The position numbers and the translations under genes are program-made. Shown here piece by piece: positions 1 to 8,206 of a stretch of 64,000 nucleotides of DNA. The notes beneath the pieces are model-generated. The model was given only the letters and a program-made list of their open reading frames with translations. It was not told the origin of the DNA and did no database searches. Origin of the DNA: DAOUAE01 sp034433795. Lineage in GTDB: Bacteria; Chloroflexota; UBA6077; FW602-bin22; DAOUAE01. How positions within the stretch are numbered: position 1 is the first letter of the stretch; every line of letters begins with the position of its first letter. The stretch covers positions 7,429-71,428 of the forward strand of contig DAOUAE010000017.1 in assembly GCA_034433795.1 (NCBI GenBank), in the 5' to 3' direction.

Positions 1-186
1 AGCTGGCCCGCCCCTCGGACGCGGGAACGGGCAACCCCGGAGAAACCGACCGGCCCAACCGGGCCCTGGGCTCCTCGGCTTCCTCGCGACCTGCACCGGC
101 GACGGCCGCCGGGGCCCTCACCCCCGACCACGCCGGTCGATGGCCGGCCCGCCGCGCGACCGTCCGGCCGGCGTCACGCCACCGGC

Positions 187-215
187 TTGCCCCGCCGGTC
201 CGGCTATGCTATTAT
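187..215 (+). promoter_or_regulatory. Predicted promoter for speD
   Basis: TTGCCC (187-192), a 17-bp spacer, then TATTAT (210-215), with TGC directly before the -10 (extended -10). It lies about 260 bp upstream of the speD start, so the transcript would have a long leader. Read by eye only. Confidence 0.4.
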
Positions 216-221
216 TCTAAT

Positions 222-466
222 GCGCTCGGCCAGCCAAGTCAAGGGAAGCAACCAGGCAGCACCGCTTGCGGGGCTGGCGACACCGCTGGTGTCAAAAAAC
301 CCGGCAGCGCCACCAGCGGTGGCGGCGCGGACGCGCAAACACCCGGATCAGAGGTCGCACGCGGTTGGCTGCGACATCCATGGGGTGGTGATAGCGGGCC
401 GGCGCGCCCGAGGGTCGCGTCGGTCTACCAGGCAGTCCAGAACCGAACAGAGCCGGGGTCCAACGT
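222..466 (+). promoter_or_regulatory. Structured 5' leader of speD
   Basis: This gene-free stretch (the whole of 1-478 holds no convincing coding sequence) contains three short perfect hairpins on the strand transcribed into speD. The first is GACACC/GGTGTC (279-293, loop GCT), followed directly by six A. The second is GCCACC/GGTGGC (309-323, loop AGC). The third is GTCGCA/TGCGAC (354-375). The first two stems have similar sequences and 3-nt loops. No known riboswitch class was recognised. A regulatory role in polyamine or SAM control is inference from position only. Confidence 0.3.
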
Positions 467-478
467 GGAGGGGCAACG

Positions 479-874
479 TTGAACGCGCTCGGCCAGCACC
501 TCCTGATCGAACTGTACGGCTGCGATCCCGCGGTGCTCGACGATGTGGAGCGGGTTCGCGATCTCATGGTCGGCGCGGCGACCCAGCTCGGTGCCACGAT
601 CGTCGCCGAGTTCCACCACAAGTTCCAGCCCTACGGGGTCTCGGTGGTGGTGGTCATCGCCGAGTCGCACCTCTCGGTCCACACCTGGCCCGAGTACCGG
701 TACGCAGCCGTTGATGTTTTCACCTGCAGTCAGGACCTCTCCCCGTCGGATGTCCTGGAATTCATCGTCTCCGGCTTCCGGGCGGAGGCGGTCACCACGC
801 TGGAGGTCAAGCGCGGGCTGCTGGTCGCCCGCCCGGCCGTCCCGCCTTTGACCGAGACCGCCCGCGCCCACTGA
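479..874 (+). CDS. speD: S-adenosylmethionine decarboxylase proenzyme
   Basis: Makes decarboxylated SAM, the aminopropyl donor for spermidine and longer polyamines, in the cytoplasm. The 131-residue length fits the short bacterial (class 1B) proenzyme. The self-cleavage site is visible as Glu62-Ser63 within ESHLSVHTWPE; in this family Ser63 becomes the pyruvoyl cofactor after serinolysis. The following YAAVDVFTC segment is also typical and carries the conserved Cys. The start is TTG, chosen because GGAGGG (467-472) lies 6 nt upstream and because MNALGQHLLIELYGC aligns with family N-termini. No speE neighbour is visible. It converges on the ZIP gene across a hairpin-rich gap. Confidence 0.95.
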   Translation: MNALGQHLLIELYGCDPAVLDDVERVRDLMVGAATQLGATIVAEFHHKFQPYGVSVVVVIAESHLSVHTWPEYRYAAVDVFTCSQDLSPSDVLEFIVSGFRAEAVTTLEVKRGLLVARPAVPPLTETARAH

Positions 875-905
875 CTCCGCCCGGCCGGGACAGAGCCTCC
901 TGCGG

Positions 906-1012
906 CGGGACCGCGACCGCTCGGCGGTCCCGAACGCCTGCTGGCTCGCTCGTTATTCGACGCCGGCGGTCTGGCCGGCGTCCGCCCGATCGTGGTCTTC
1001 CGCCGACCACGA
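906..1012. terminator. Three tandem hairpins between convergent genes
   Basis: The 156-bp gap between speD and the ZIP gene holds three perfect stems in a row: 906-914/924-932 (9 bp, 9-nt loop), 959-967/974-982 (9 bp, 6-nt loop) and 990-997/1005-1012 (8 bp, 7-nt loop). None has a strong T-tract. As inverted repeats between convergent genes they would fold in transcripts from both directions, so a bidirectional termination or mRNA-end function is likely. Confidence 0.5.
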
Positions 1013-1030
1013 CGTCCTGGCGGCCGGGCC

Positions 1031-1669
1031 TCAGGTGACCAGGCGCAGCAGGCCCACGATCAGCACGCCCAGCAGGACGGCCACCACACTGCCGGCCAGC
1101 CCCCACTGCCGCTCCTGCCAGCTGAAGTAGGCGAGGGCGAGAAAGCCTCCCCCGGCAAAGGCCAGGGCGCTCCCCAGGGTCGACGGCGGCAGCCCGGGCA
1201 GGAGAAGGGCCACCACCACAAAGCCCAGCCCGATCATCGCCCAGGTGAGGAGATTGCGCCACAGGGCCTGCCGCAGCGAGAGACCGACGGCGGTGAGCAG
1301 GGCGATCACCGCCGCCACCTCCGGGATGAGATGCAGTATCAGCCCGAGGGAGACCAGCAGACCGACCAGCAGGTTCACACCGTAACTGCTGGCGGCGATC
1401 GCCCCCTCCAGGAACGAGTGGAACCAGATCCCCAGGGTCGCCACCCAGGCGATCCCCCGCCGACCGGCAAGGTCGAGCCCGACGCGCACGCCCAGAAAGA
1501 CCGCCAGCCCCGCGCCCGCCCACAGCCCGGCGGGCGCGCCTGCCCGGGCCAGCCCCTCGGGCAGCATCTCCAGAAGGGCCGCGCCCAGAAAGATCCCGGC
1601 GGCCAGCGGCAACAGCCAGGGCCAGCGCCGGGCCAGCCGTGCCTCCTCGTCCGGGCCGGGCCTGGACAT
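1031..1669 (-). CDS. ZIP family metal transporter
   Basis: Polytopic membrane protein of 212 residues, predicted to move Zn2+ or other divalent cations into the cytoplasm. ZIP family marks: the GIFLGAALLEMLPEG helix near the N-terminus, HSFLEG (His84) in the fourth-helix position and HLIPE (His113) in the fifth; these two helices form the binuclear metal site in the family. It is shorter than typical ZIPs because the usual first helix seems absent, leaving about seven helices. The ATG start was chosen over an upstream GTG because GGAGGTGG lies just before it. The metal cannot be told from sequence. Confidence 0.85.
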   Translation of the reverse strand: MSRPGPDEEARLARRWPWLLPLAAGIFLGAALLEMLPEGLARAGAPAGLWAGAGLAVFLGVRVGLDLAGRRGIAWVATLGIWFHSFLEGAIAASSYGVNLLVGLLVSLGLILHLIPEVAAVIALLTAVGLSLRQALWRNLLTWAMIGLGFVVVALLLPGLPPSTLGSALAFAGGGFLALAYFSWQERQWGLAGSVVAVLLGVLIVGLLRLVT

Positions 1670-1758
1670 CGCCACCTCCGCTGGACCACCCACGGTCCAG
1701 CGGCCTCGCCGGCACGTTCCGGGCCCGGGGTGCTCACGGCCGGCCCGGAGGCTGGCGG

Positions 1759-2727
1759 CTACTCGCGCTGGGCTGAGCCGGCGCCCAGCGGCTCGCCGAC
1801 GGACCGTGGCCCCACCGACCGCCGGACCGTCTGCACCAGCTGGTGGTAGACCTGGGTGGTGGTGATGCTGGCGTGACCGAGCAGGGCCTGGACGTCGCGC
1901 AGGGCGCTGTTGCGCGCCAGAAGATCGACGGCGAACGAATGGCGCAGGGTATGCGGGGTGATATCGTCGCCCAGCCCGGCCCGCCGGGCGTACTCTTTGA
2001 GGATCAGCCAGAACCCCTGACGGGTGAGGCGTTCGCCCCGGTGGTTGACGAACAGCGCCGGCTCCTCACGACGCCGGACCAGGTGCGGCCGGGCCTGAGC
2101 GAGATAACGATGGAGGAGCTCGGCCGTGGCCTCGTCGAAGGGGATGATACGCTCGCGCTCCCGGCGCCCGACACAGCGCACGTAGCGGGAGAGCACCTCG
2201 ACGTCGTCCAGGTTCAGCGCCACCAGCTCGCTGACCCGCAGCCCGGTGGCGTAGAGCAGCCGGAGCATGGCCGCATCGCGCAGCGCCTCGGGTCCCTGGC
2301 GCTGGAGCGGCTGCTGCAGCAGCCGCTCGGCCTCGGCGGGCGTCAGGGTCCGGGGGAGGGTTTTGCCGACCTTGGGGGGCTCGAGGTTCTCGCTCGGATC
2401 CTCTGGCAGAAGGCCCTGGGCCACCAGGAAGTGGCAGAAGGATTTCACGGCCGCGATCTTCCGGGCCAGCGTCGCCGGGGCGTACCGCTTTTCCTTCAGC
2501 CAGACCAGGAAAGCCACCAGGCGGGACCGGGTCAGGGCCAAGCGGTCGCCCCCCCGTGGCGCGAGGTCGAGGCCATCGCCGGCGAAAGACCGGTCACGGG
2601 TCGCGGTGGCGGCCTCCAGGAATTCGCACAGCTGGGACAGGTCGTTCCGGTAAGCGGCGACCGTGTGGGCCGACGCTCCCCGCTCGGTGGCCAGATAGTG
2701 CAGGTACCGCTCGATCTCCTGGCGCAT
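1759..2727 (-). CDS. xerC: Tyrosine recombinase, XerC/XerD type
   Basis: Cytoplasmic site-specific recombinase of 322 residues, the usual Xer length, expected to resolve chromosome dimers at dif. The N-terminal SAM-like core-binding domain (about residues 1-85) begins MRQEIERYLHYLATERG; the catalytic domain follows. Active-site landmarks are TGLRVSEL (first Arg), HTLRHSFA (His and second Arg), LGHASITTT (second His) and the nucleophile Tyr in VYHQL. The ATG is preceded by AGGAGGGG; an upstream GTG (2751) is less likely. The gene has its own promoter. XerC and XerD cannot be separated by reading alone, so the symbol is tentative. No prophage or integron context surrounds it. Confidence 0.88.
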   Translation of the reverse strand: MRQEIERYLHYLATERGASAHTVAAYRNDLSQLCEFLEAATATRDRSFAGDGLDLAPRGGDRLALTRSRLVAFLVWLKEKRYAPATLARKIAAVKSFCHFLVAQGLLPEDPSENLEPPKVGKTLPRTLTPAEAERLLQQPLQRQGPEALRDAAMLRLLYATGLRVSELVALNLDDVEVLSRYVRCVGRRERERIIPFDEATAELLHRYLAQARPHLVRRREEPALFVNHRGERLTRQGFWLILKEYARRAGLGDDITPHTLRHSFAVDLLARNSALRDVQALLGHASITTTQVYHQLVQTVRRSVGPRSVGEPLGAGSAQRE

Positions 2728-2771
2728 CGCCCCCTCCTGGGCAGGCCACATCTGTGCGCTCTGCGCGGCCT

Positions 2772-2800
2772 ATTCTAGTTGCCGGCCTCTCGCCTGTCCA
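2772..2800 (-). promoter_or_regulatory. Predicted promoter for the xer recombinase
   Basis: On the minus strand, TGGACA (2795-2800), a 17-bp spacer, then TAGAAT (2772-2777), about 45 bp upstream of the ATG. Confidence 0.5.
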
Positions 2801-2837
2801 GGACTTGGCAATAAGAAGGCGGTTAAAATTCCCGCGG

Positions 2838-3845
2838 TCAGTCCACCGGGGGCAGGTTCTTGCGCAGGAGCTCGATCCGTTCGAGCGCCAGTCCGGCGCC
2901 GATGGCCACGCAGGCCATGGGGTTCTCGGCCACGTAGCAGGGCACGCCGGTCTCCATGGTGAGGAGGCGGTCGAGCCCGCGCAAAAGAGCCCCACCGCCG
3001 GTCAGAACGATGCCCCGGTCGATCACGTCCGAAGCCAGCTCCGGCGGCGTCTGCTCCAGCACCTGGCGGGTGACAGCCACGATGGCCTGCAGAGGCTCGC
3101 TCAGCGCCTCGCGGATCTCGCTGGAGCGAACGGTGATGGTCCGGGGCAGACCGCCGACCTGGTCGCGGCCCCGCACCTCCATCGTCAACTCCTCATCGAG
3201 CGGCAGGGCCGAGCCGATCTGGATTTTGATCTCCTCGGCCATGCGCTCGCCGATCATCAGGTTGTACTTGCGTTTGATGTAACTGGCGATGGCCTCGTCC
3301 ATCTTGTTGCCAGCCACCCGCACCGAGGCCGAGACCACGATGCCGTTGAGGGAGATGACCGCCGCCTCGGTGGTGCCCCCGCCGATGTCCACCACCATGT
3401 TGCCGGCCGGGAGATGAATGGGGATCTTGGCGCCGATGGCCGCCGCCAGCGGCTCCTCGATGAGATAGGCCACCCGCGCCCCGGCCTGGATGGCCGCGTC
3501 GTGGACCGCCCGCCGCTCGACGCTGGTCACCCCCGCCGGGACACAGACCATCACCTCGGGCGCGAGGATATTGAACCGTCCGCGCACCTTGCGCAGGAAG
3601 TAGCGGAGCATCGCCTCGGTGATGACGAAGTCGGCGATGACCCCATCGCGCATCGGCCGGATGACGGTGATCGAGCCCGGGGTCCGCCCCAGCATGGCCA
3701 GGGCCTCTTTACCGACGGCGACGATGCTGTTATCGCTGTTGTGCAGGGCCACGACCGAGGGTTCCTGCAGGACGATCCCGCGCCCCCGCACATAGACCAG
3801 GACGTTGGCCGTCCCCAGGTCGATGCCGATCTGCTGGCGAAACAT
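2838..3845 (-). CDS. mreB: Rod shape-determining protein MreB/Mbl
   Basis: Actin-like ATPase of 335 residues that forms membrane-associated filaments guiding lateral cell-wall synthesis. The N-terminus FRQQIGIDLGTANVLVYVRG is the phosphate-1 loop; phosphate-2 is VVDIGGGTTEAAVISLNG, and the adenosine motif is GIVLTGGGALLRGLD. Length and all nucleotide motifs are intact. Gene order atpC-murA-mreB resembles the atp-murAA-mbl region of Firmicutes. mreC and mreD are not adjacent, so it may be an Mbl-type paralogue. The 213-bp upstream gap holds a possible minus-strand extended -10 (TAGAAT at 3945-3950, preceded by TGG) but no clear -35. The ribosome binding site is weak. Confidence 0.93.
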   Translation of the reverse strand: MFRQQIGIDLGTANVLVYVRGRGIVLQEPSVVALHNSDNSIVAVGKEALAMLGRTPGSITVIRPMRDGVIADFVITEAMLRYFLRKVRGRFNILAPEVMVCVPAGVTSVERRAVHDAAIQAGARVAYLIEEPLAAAIGAKIPIHLPAGNMVVDIGGGTTEAAVISLNGIVVSASVRVAGNKMDEAIASYIKRKYNLMIGERMAEEIKIQIGSALPLDEELTMEVRGRDQVGGLPRTITVRSSEIREALSEPLQAIVAVTRQVLEQTPPELASDVIDRGIVLTGGGALLRGLDRLLTMETGVPCYVAENPMACVAIGAGLALERIELLRKNLPPVD

Positions 3846-4058
3846 GCACCCACACCCTGAGCCGTCTTCTGAGTGAATCCGGGACCGGAGACAGAAGCAC
3901 TCCCCACGGGCCGGCAGCCCGGCCCGGCGGCCAGCGCGCGGCTTATTCTACCACGTTATCTCAGGGGACGCTACGCGCCGCCTCTTCCCAGCCCCGGGCC
4001 GGGGCTGCGCCGGGTCTGGGGCGCCGGCCGGGAGACGACTGGCCCGGATGGGGGAAGA

Positions 4059-5363
4059 TCAGGAGAGCGGCGCGCCGGAGGCCAGGACCGTCGCCGCCGG
4101 GGTCTCGGCCGGGACGCGCCAGATGCGGGCCCCCAACTGAGCCAGTTTGCGGTCGAGCGCCTCGTAGCCCCGGTCGACATGGTGGATGTCCAGCACCTCG
4201 GTCACCCCCTCGGCCACCAGACCGGCCAGGATGAGGGCCGCCCCCGACCGGATGTCCAGCGCCCGCACCGGGGCGCCCCGGAGCGGTGTGGGTCCCTCGA
4301 TGGTGGCGGTCTGGCCCTGGACGCTGATGCGGGCGCCCAGTTTGCGCAGCTCCGCGGTGTACTGCAGCCGGTCGTCGAAGACCCGCTCGTGGACCAGGCT
4401 GGTGCCGACCGCCTGGGTCAAAAGGACGGCGAAGGCGGCCTGGAGATCGGTGGGGAAGCCGGGATAGGGAAGGGTCTGCAGTTCGACCGCCCGGAGCGGT
4501 CCCCGGGCGGTGACCCGGTACCAGGTCGGTCCCTCCTCGACCTGGGCGCCGACCTCCAGGAGTTTATGGGTCAGCGGGTCCATGTGGGCCGGACAGACGT
4601 TCTCGATCACCACCTCGCCGCCGGTCAGGGCCGCAGCGATGGCGAAGGTCCCGGCCTCCAGGCGGTCGGGCAGCACTGTCAGCCGGACCCCCCGCAGACG
4701 GGAAACGCCCTCGACCTCGATCAGGCTGCTGCCGGCGCCGTGGATCCGCGCCCCCATCTGCACCAGGGCCTCGGCCAGCGCCACCACCTCGGGCTCGGCC
4801 GAGGCGTGCTTGATCACCGTTCGCCCCTCGGCCAGACAGGCGGCCATCAGCAGGTTCTCGGTGCCGGTGTGGCTGGGGTAGTCCAGGTAGATCTTCTGGC
4901 CCACCAGGCGGGGGGCGCGCAGACTGTAGAGGCCCTCGTTCAACGTGACCTCGGCGCCCATCGCCTGGAAGCCCTTGATATCCACATTCACCGGGCGCCG
5001 GCCGATGGCGCAGCCGCCGGGGTGGGGAGCCCGGGCCTGGCCGCAGCGGGCCAGGAGAGGACCGGTCAGGAGGAATGAGGCCCGCATCCGCCGGGCCAGG
5101 GCCACCGGCAGGTCGGTCGTGCGCAGGGTGGCGGCCCGGATCACCACCCGGTGGGCGGCCTCATCCAGTTCGACCGCGCAGCCCAGGTGGGCCAGGAGCA
5201 GGGCCATCGTCCGCACGTCCTCGACCATGGGGACGTTTTCGAGGACGCACTCCTCCTCGGTCAGGAGCGCGGCCGCCATGAGCGGCAGGGCGGCGTTCTT
5301 CGCCCCATTGACCGCGACCGTGCCGCGCAGGCGGCACCCCCCGACGATCACCAGTTTCTCCAT
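4059..5363 (-). CDS. murA: UDP-N-acetylglucosamine 1-carboxyvinyltransferase
   Basis: First committed enzyme of peptidoglycan synthesis: transfers enolpyruvate from PEP to UDP-GlcNAc in the cytoplasm. 434 residues, normal for the family. Conserved Lys22 and Asn23 lie in VNGAKNAALP. The catalytic Cys is Cys118 in GGCAIGRRP, so the protein should be fosfomycin-sensitive (a known family property, not tested here). The usual RVSLPGGCAIG lead-in reads RAPHPGGCAIG. The ATG at 5363 was chosen; a GTG three codons upstream (5372) is possible. It starts 52 nt after atpC on the same strand with no terminator seen, so it is probably co-transcribed with the ATP synthase operon. Confidence 0.95.
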   Translation of the reverse strand: MEKLVIVGGCRLRGTVAVNGAKNAALPLMAAALLTEEECVLENVPMVEDVRTMALLLAHLGCAVELDEAAHRVVIRAATLRTTDLPVALARRMRASFLLTGPLLARCGQARAPHPGGCAIGRRPVNVDIKGFQAMGAEVTLNEGLYSLRAPRLVGQKIYLDYPSHTGTENLLMAACLAEGRTVIKHASAEPEVVALAEALVQMGARIHGAGSSLIEVEGVSRLRGVRLTVLPDRLEAGTFAIAAALTGGEVVIENVCPAHMDPLTHKLLEVGAQVEEGPTWYRVTARGPLRAVELQTLPYPGFPTDLQAAFAVLLTQAVGTSLVHERVFDDRLQYTAELRKLGARISVQGQTATIEGPTPLRGAPVRALDIRSGAALILAGLVAEGVTEVLDIHHVDRGYEALDRKLAQLGARIWRVPAETPAATVLASGAPLS

Positions 5364-5415
5364 CGACCCCACCCCCAGGGGCGAGATAGCCGCGGTCGGG
5401 CCGCCGATCCGGCGC

Positions 5416-5847
5416 TCAGCCGCCGGTCGGCGGGGGCGCCCCCGCGGGCCGTGCCCGGCGGGCCACCCGCAGCCGCACCTGCGACCGCCGCAGGGCCGCC
5501 TCGGCCCGGGCCAGGTCCACCGCCGGGCCCTTCTGGGCCAGGAGCGCGCGGGCGCGCTCCATCGCCGCCTGAGCCCGGGCCACGTCGATCTCCTCGGCCC
5601 GCTCGGCGGCGTCCGCCAGGACGATGACCCGGTCGTGGTGGACCTCCAGGAACCCGCCGTGGACCGCCAGGACGATCTCCTCGCGTCCCTTGCGCAGCCG
5701 CATCTCCCCCGGCTCCAGCAGGGTGAGGAGCGAGGTGTGCCGGGGCAGGATGGTGATCTGGCCCAGGGCGCCGGGCGCGGTGACCGCGTCCACCTCGTCG
5801 CTGTAGACCACCCGTTCGCCGGTGATGATCTCCAGGTGCAGCGGCAT
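5416..5847 (-). CDS. atpC: ATP synthase F1 epsilon subunit
   Basis: Central-stalk subunit of F1 on the cytoplasmic side, couples rotation and inhibits hydrolysis. 143 residues: an N-terminal beta-sandwich (MPLHLEIITGERVVYSDEVDAV, PGALGQITILPRHTSLLT, VHGGFLEVHHDRVIVLAD) and a C-terminal helical hairpin rich in Ala, Arg and Glu. The tail ends in a Pro/Gly-rich extension. Its ATG lies immediately after the atpD stop codon with no gap, which indicates translational coupling. Last ATP synthase gene of the operon. Confidence 0.95.
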   Translation of the reverse strand: MPLHLEIITGERVVYSDEVDAVTAPGALGQITILPRHTSLLTLLEPGEMRLRKGREEIVLAVHGGFLEVHHDRVIVLADAAERAEEIDVARAQAAMERARALLAQKGPAVDLARAEAALRRSQVRLRVARRARPAGAPPPTGG

Positions 5848-7242
5848 CTACTTCATCCTCTCGGCCCGTTCGACCACCTCGTCGATCGTCCCGGCCATGT
5901 AGAAGCACTGCTCGGGGATGTCGTCGTGCTTGCCCTCCAGGATCTCCTTGAAGCCGCGCACCGTCTCCTGGACCGGGACGTAGACGCCGGGCCGGCCGGT
6001 GAAGGCCTCGGCCACGAACATCGGCTGGGAGAGGAAGCGCTGGATCTTGCGGGCCCGGGCCACCGTCAGCTTGTCTTCCTCAGACAGCTCCTCCACGCCC
6101 AGGATGGCGATGATGTCCTGGAGGTCCTTGTAGCGCTGGAGCACCCGTTGCACGCCCCGTGCCACCTCGTAGTGCTCCTGACCGACGATCCGCGGGTCCA
6201 GGATGCGCGAGGTCGAGGCCAGCGGGTCCACCGCCGGGTAGAGCCCCAGTTCGGCGATCGAGCGGTCGAGCGAGATGACCGCGTCCAGGTGGCCGAAGGT
6301 GGTCACCACCGCCGGGTCGGTGTAGTCGTCGGCCGGGACGTAGATCGCCTGCACCGAGGTGATCGACCCGCGCCGGGTGCTGGTGATCCGCTCCTGCAGC
6401 TGGCCCATCTCGGTGGCCAGCGTCGGCTGGTAACCGACCGCCGAGGGCATCCGGCCCAAAAGCGCCGAAACCTCGGCGCCGGCCAGGGTGAAACGGAAGA
6501 TGTTGTCGATGAAGAGGAGCACATCGCGCCCCTCGTCGCGGAAGTACTCGGCGAAGGCCAGCCCGGCCAGGCCCACCCGCAACCGTACCCCCGGCGGCTC
6601 GTTCATCTGGCCGAAGACCAGCACGGTCTTGGAGATGACGCCGGAGTTCTTCATGTCCCACCAGAGCTCGTTGCCCTCGCGAGAGCGCTCGCCCACGCCG
6701 GCGAAGACCGAGTAGCCGCCGTGCTGGGTGGCCACGTTGCGGATGAGCTCCATAATCAGGACCGTCTTGCCGACCCCGGCCCCGCCGTAGATCCCGACCT
6801 TGCCCCCGCGGGTGAAGGGGGCGATGAGGTCGATGACCTTGAGGCCCGTCTCGAACATCTGGGCCTCGACGCTCTGCTCCTCGAAGCTGGGGGCCGGCCG
6901 GTGGATCGGGTAGCGCAGGTCGGTCTCGACCGGGCCCAGGCCGTCGATGGGCTCGCCCAGCACGTTGAACAGCCGGCCCAGGGTGGCCGGGCCGACCGGC
7001 ACCGAGATCGGCCGGCCGGTGTCCACCGCCCGGGCGCCCCGGCGCAGCCCGTCCGTGGTGTCCATGGCCACGCAGCGGACCCAGTTGTTCCCCAGGTGCT
7101 GCTCGACCTCGACCACCAGCTTCCGTCCGTCGGCGTCGATCTCCACGGCGTTCAAAAGCGCCGGCAACTGGTCCGGCGGGAACTCGATGTCCACCACCGG
7201 CCCGATCACCTGAACCACACGTCCAACCGCACCCTCTGCCAT
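5848..7242 (-). CDS. atpD: ATP synthase F1 beta subunit
   Basis: Catalytic subunit of the F1 hexamer, 464 residues. The Walker A loop GGAGVGKT, the catalytic GERSREGNEL stretch and the Walker B region VLLFIDNIFRFT are all present, followed by the DELSEED-like segment LGVEELSEEDKLTV. The ATG at 7242 (MAEGAVGRV) was chosen because GGGGAGGACAG lies just before it; the frame stays open further upstream but without support. Sits between atpG and atpC as in most bacterial operons. No truncation or odd residue was seen. Confidence 0.98.
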   Translation of the reverse strand: MAEGAVGRVVQVIGPVVDIEFPPDQLPALLNAVEIDADGRKLVVEVEQHLGNNWVRCVAMDTTDGLRRGARAVDTGRPISVPVGPATLGRLFNVLGEPIDGLGPVETDLRYPIHRPAPSFEEQSVEAQMFETGLKVIDLIAPFTRGGKVGIYGGAGVGKTVLIMELIRNVATQHGGYSVFAGVGERSREGNELWWDMKNSGVISKTVLVFGQMNEPPGVRLRVGLAGLAFAEYFRDEGRDVLLFIDNIFRFTLAGAEVSALLGRMPSAVGYQPTLATEMGQLQERITSTRRGSITSVQAIYVPADDYTDPAVVTTFGHLDAVISLDRSIAELGLYPAVDPLASTSRILDPRIVGQEHYEVARGVQRVLQRYKDLQDIIAILGVEELSEEDKLTVARARKIQRFLSQPMFVAEAFTGRPGVYVPVQETVRGFKEILEGKHDDIPEQCFYMAGTIDEVVERAERMK

Positions 7243-7288
7243 CTGTCCTCCCCGGCCAGGGCCACCCCTGGCCCTCTGTCCACACAAT

Positions 7289-8161
7289 TCAGCCCGCCGT
7301 GGCCTGGCGCAGCGCCTCGGCTCCCGAGGCGATCTCCAGCATCTCTTTGGTGATGCTGGCCTGGCGGGTCTTATTGTAACTCAGGGTCAGATCGCGGATG
7401 ATGTCGCGGGCGTTCTGGGTCGCATTGTGCATCGCCACCATCCGCGCGCTGTGCTCGCTGGCGATGGCCTCCAGCACCGCCTGGTAGACCTGCACCTCGA
7501 CGAAGCGCGGCAACAGCTGCCCCAGCACCGTCTGGGGGTCCGGCTCGTAGAGGTAGTCGAGATAACGGCTCTCGAACTCCGCCGGGGGCTGGACCGGCAG
7601 GAGCTGACGCCGGAAGGGGCGCTGGACCAGCGTCGAGACGAACTGCGTGTAGAAGAGGTGGACCTCGTCCACCTCCTCCCGGATGTAGGCGTCCATGACG
7701 ATCCGGGCGATGGGCGCCGTGTCCACCAGCGCCGGCCGGTCGCCCAGCTGGCTGAACTCGGCGGCGATGGGCAGGCCGTGCCGCAGACACCAGTCCCGCC
7801 CCTTGCGGCCGATGACCACCAGGAAGTAGGGGAGATCGCGCTCCTGCAGGTAGCGCACGGTGTGGCGGATGATGTTGGTGTTGAGCGGACCGCAGAGCCC
7901 GCGGTCGGTGGTCAGGAGCACGACCCCGATCCGGCGGGCCGGCCGGCGCCGCAGGAGCGGCGGCAGCTCCTCGGTGGCCGGTCGGGCGGCCGCCAGGGCG
8001 GCGATCAGGTCGGCCAGCCGGTCGGCGTACGGACGCGAGGCCAGGACCGCCGCCTGGGCCCGCCGCATGCGGGCCGCCGCCACCATCTCCATCGCCTTGG
8101 TGATCTGGGCGACGTTCCGGACGCTCCGGATCCGCCGGCGGATCTCACGCAGGCTGGGCAT
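7289..8161 (-). CDS. atpG: ATP synthase F1 gamma subunit
   Basis: Rotor shaft of F1, 290 residues. The N-terminal helix MPSLREIRRRIRSVRNVAQITKAMEMVAAARMRRAQ and the C-terminal helix with RMVAMHNATQNARDIIRDLTLSYNKTRQ and ITKEMLEIASGAEAL are the coiled-coil pair that turns inside the alpha3beta3 ring; the Rossmann-like middle part (LLTTDRGLCGPLNTNI) is also conserved. There is no cyanobacterial-type regulatory insert. Order alpha-gamma-beta is standard. Confidence 0.96.
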   Translation of the reverse strand: MPSLREIRRRIRSVRNVAQITKAMEMVAAARMRRAQAAVLASRPYADRLADLIAALAAARPATEELPPLLRRRPARRIGVVLLTTDRGLCGPLNTNIIRHTVRYLQERDLPYFLVVIGRKGRDWCLRHGLPIAAEFSQLGDRPALVDTAPIARIVMDAYIREEVDEVHLFYTQFVSTLVQRPFRRQLLPVQPPAEFESRYLDYLYEPDPQTVLGQLLPRFVEVQVYQAVLEAIASEHSARMVAMHNATQNARDIIRDLTLSYNKTRQASITKEMLEIASGAEALRQATAG

Positions 8162-8206
8162 CGCACCATCCCTCCCCGGGCGGGGCCTCGGTCACCCCTC
8201 GCCGGC

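Noticed and set aside
1..186. tRNA or small RNA gene at the window start
   Set aside because: No cloverleaf or terminator pattern was recognised; the region is simply GC-rich with no supported feature.
4945..7353. Long open frame on the plus strand opposite murA, atpC and atpD
   Set aside because: Antisense shadow of GC-rich genes; low-complexity composition, no family motifs, and the opposite strand carries certain genes.
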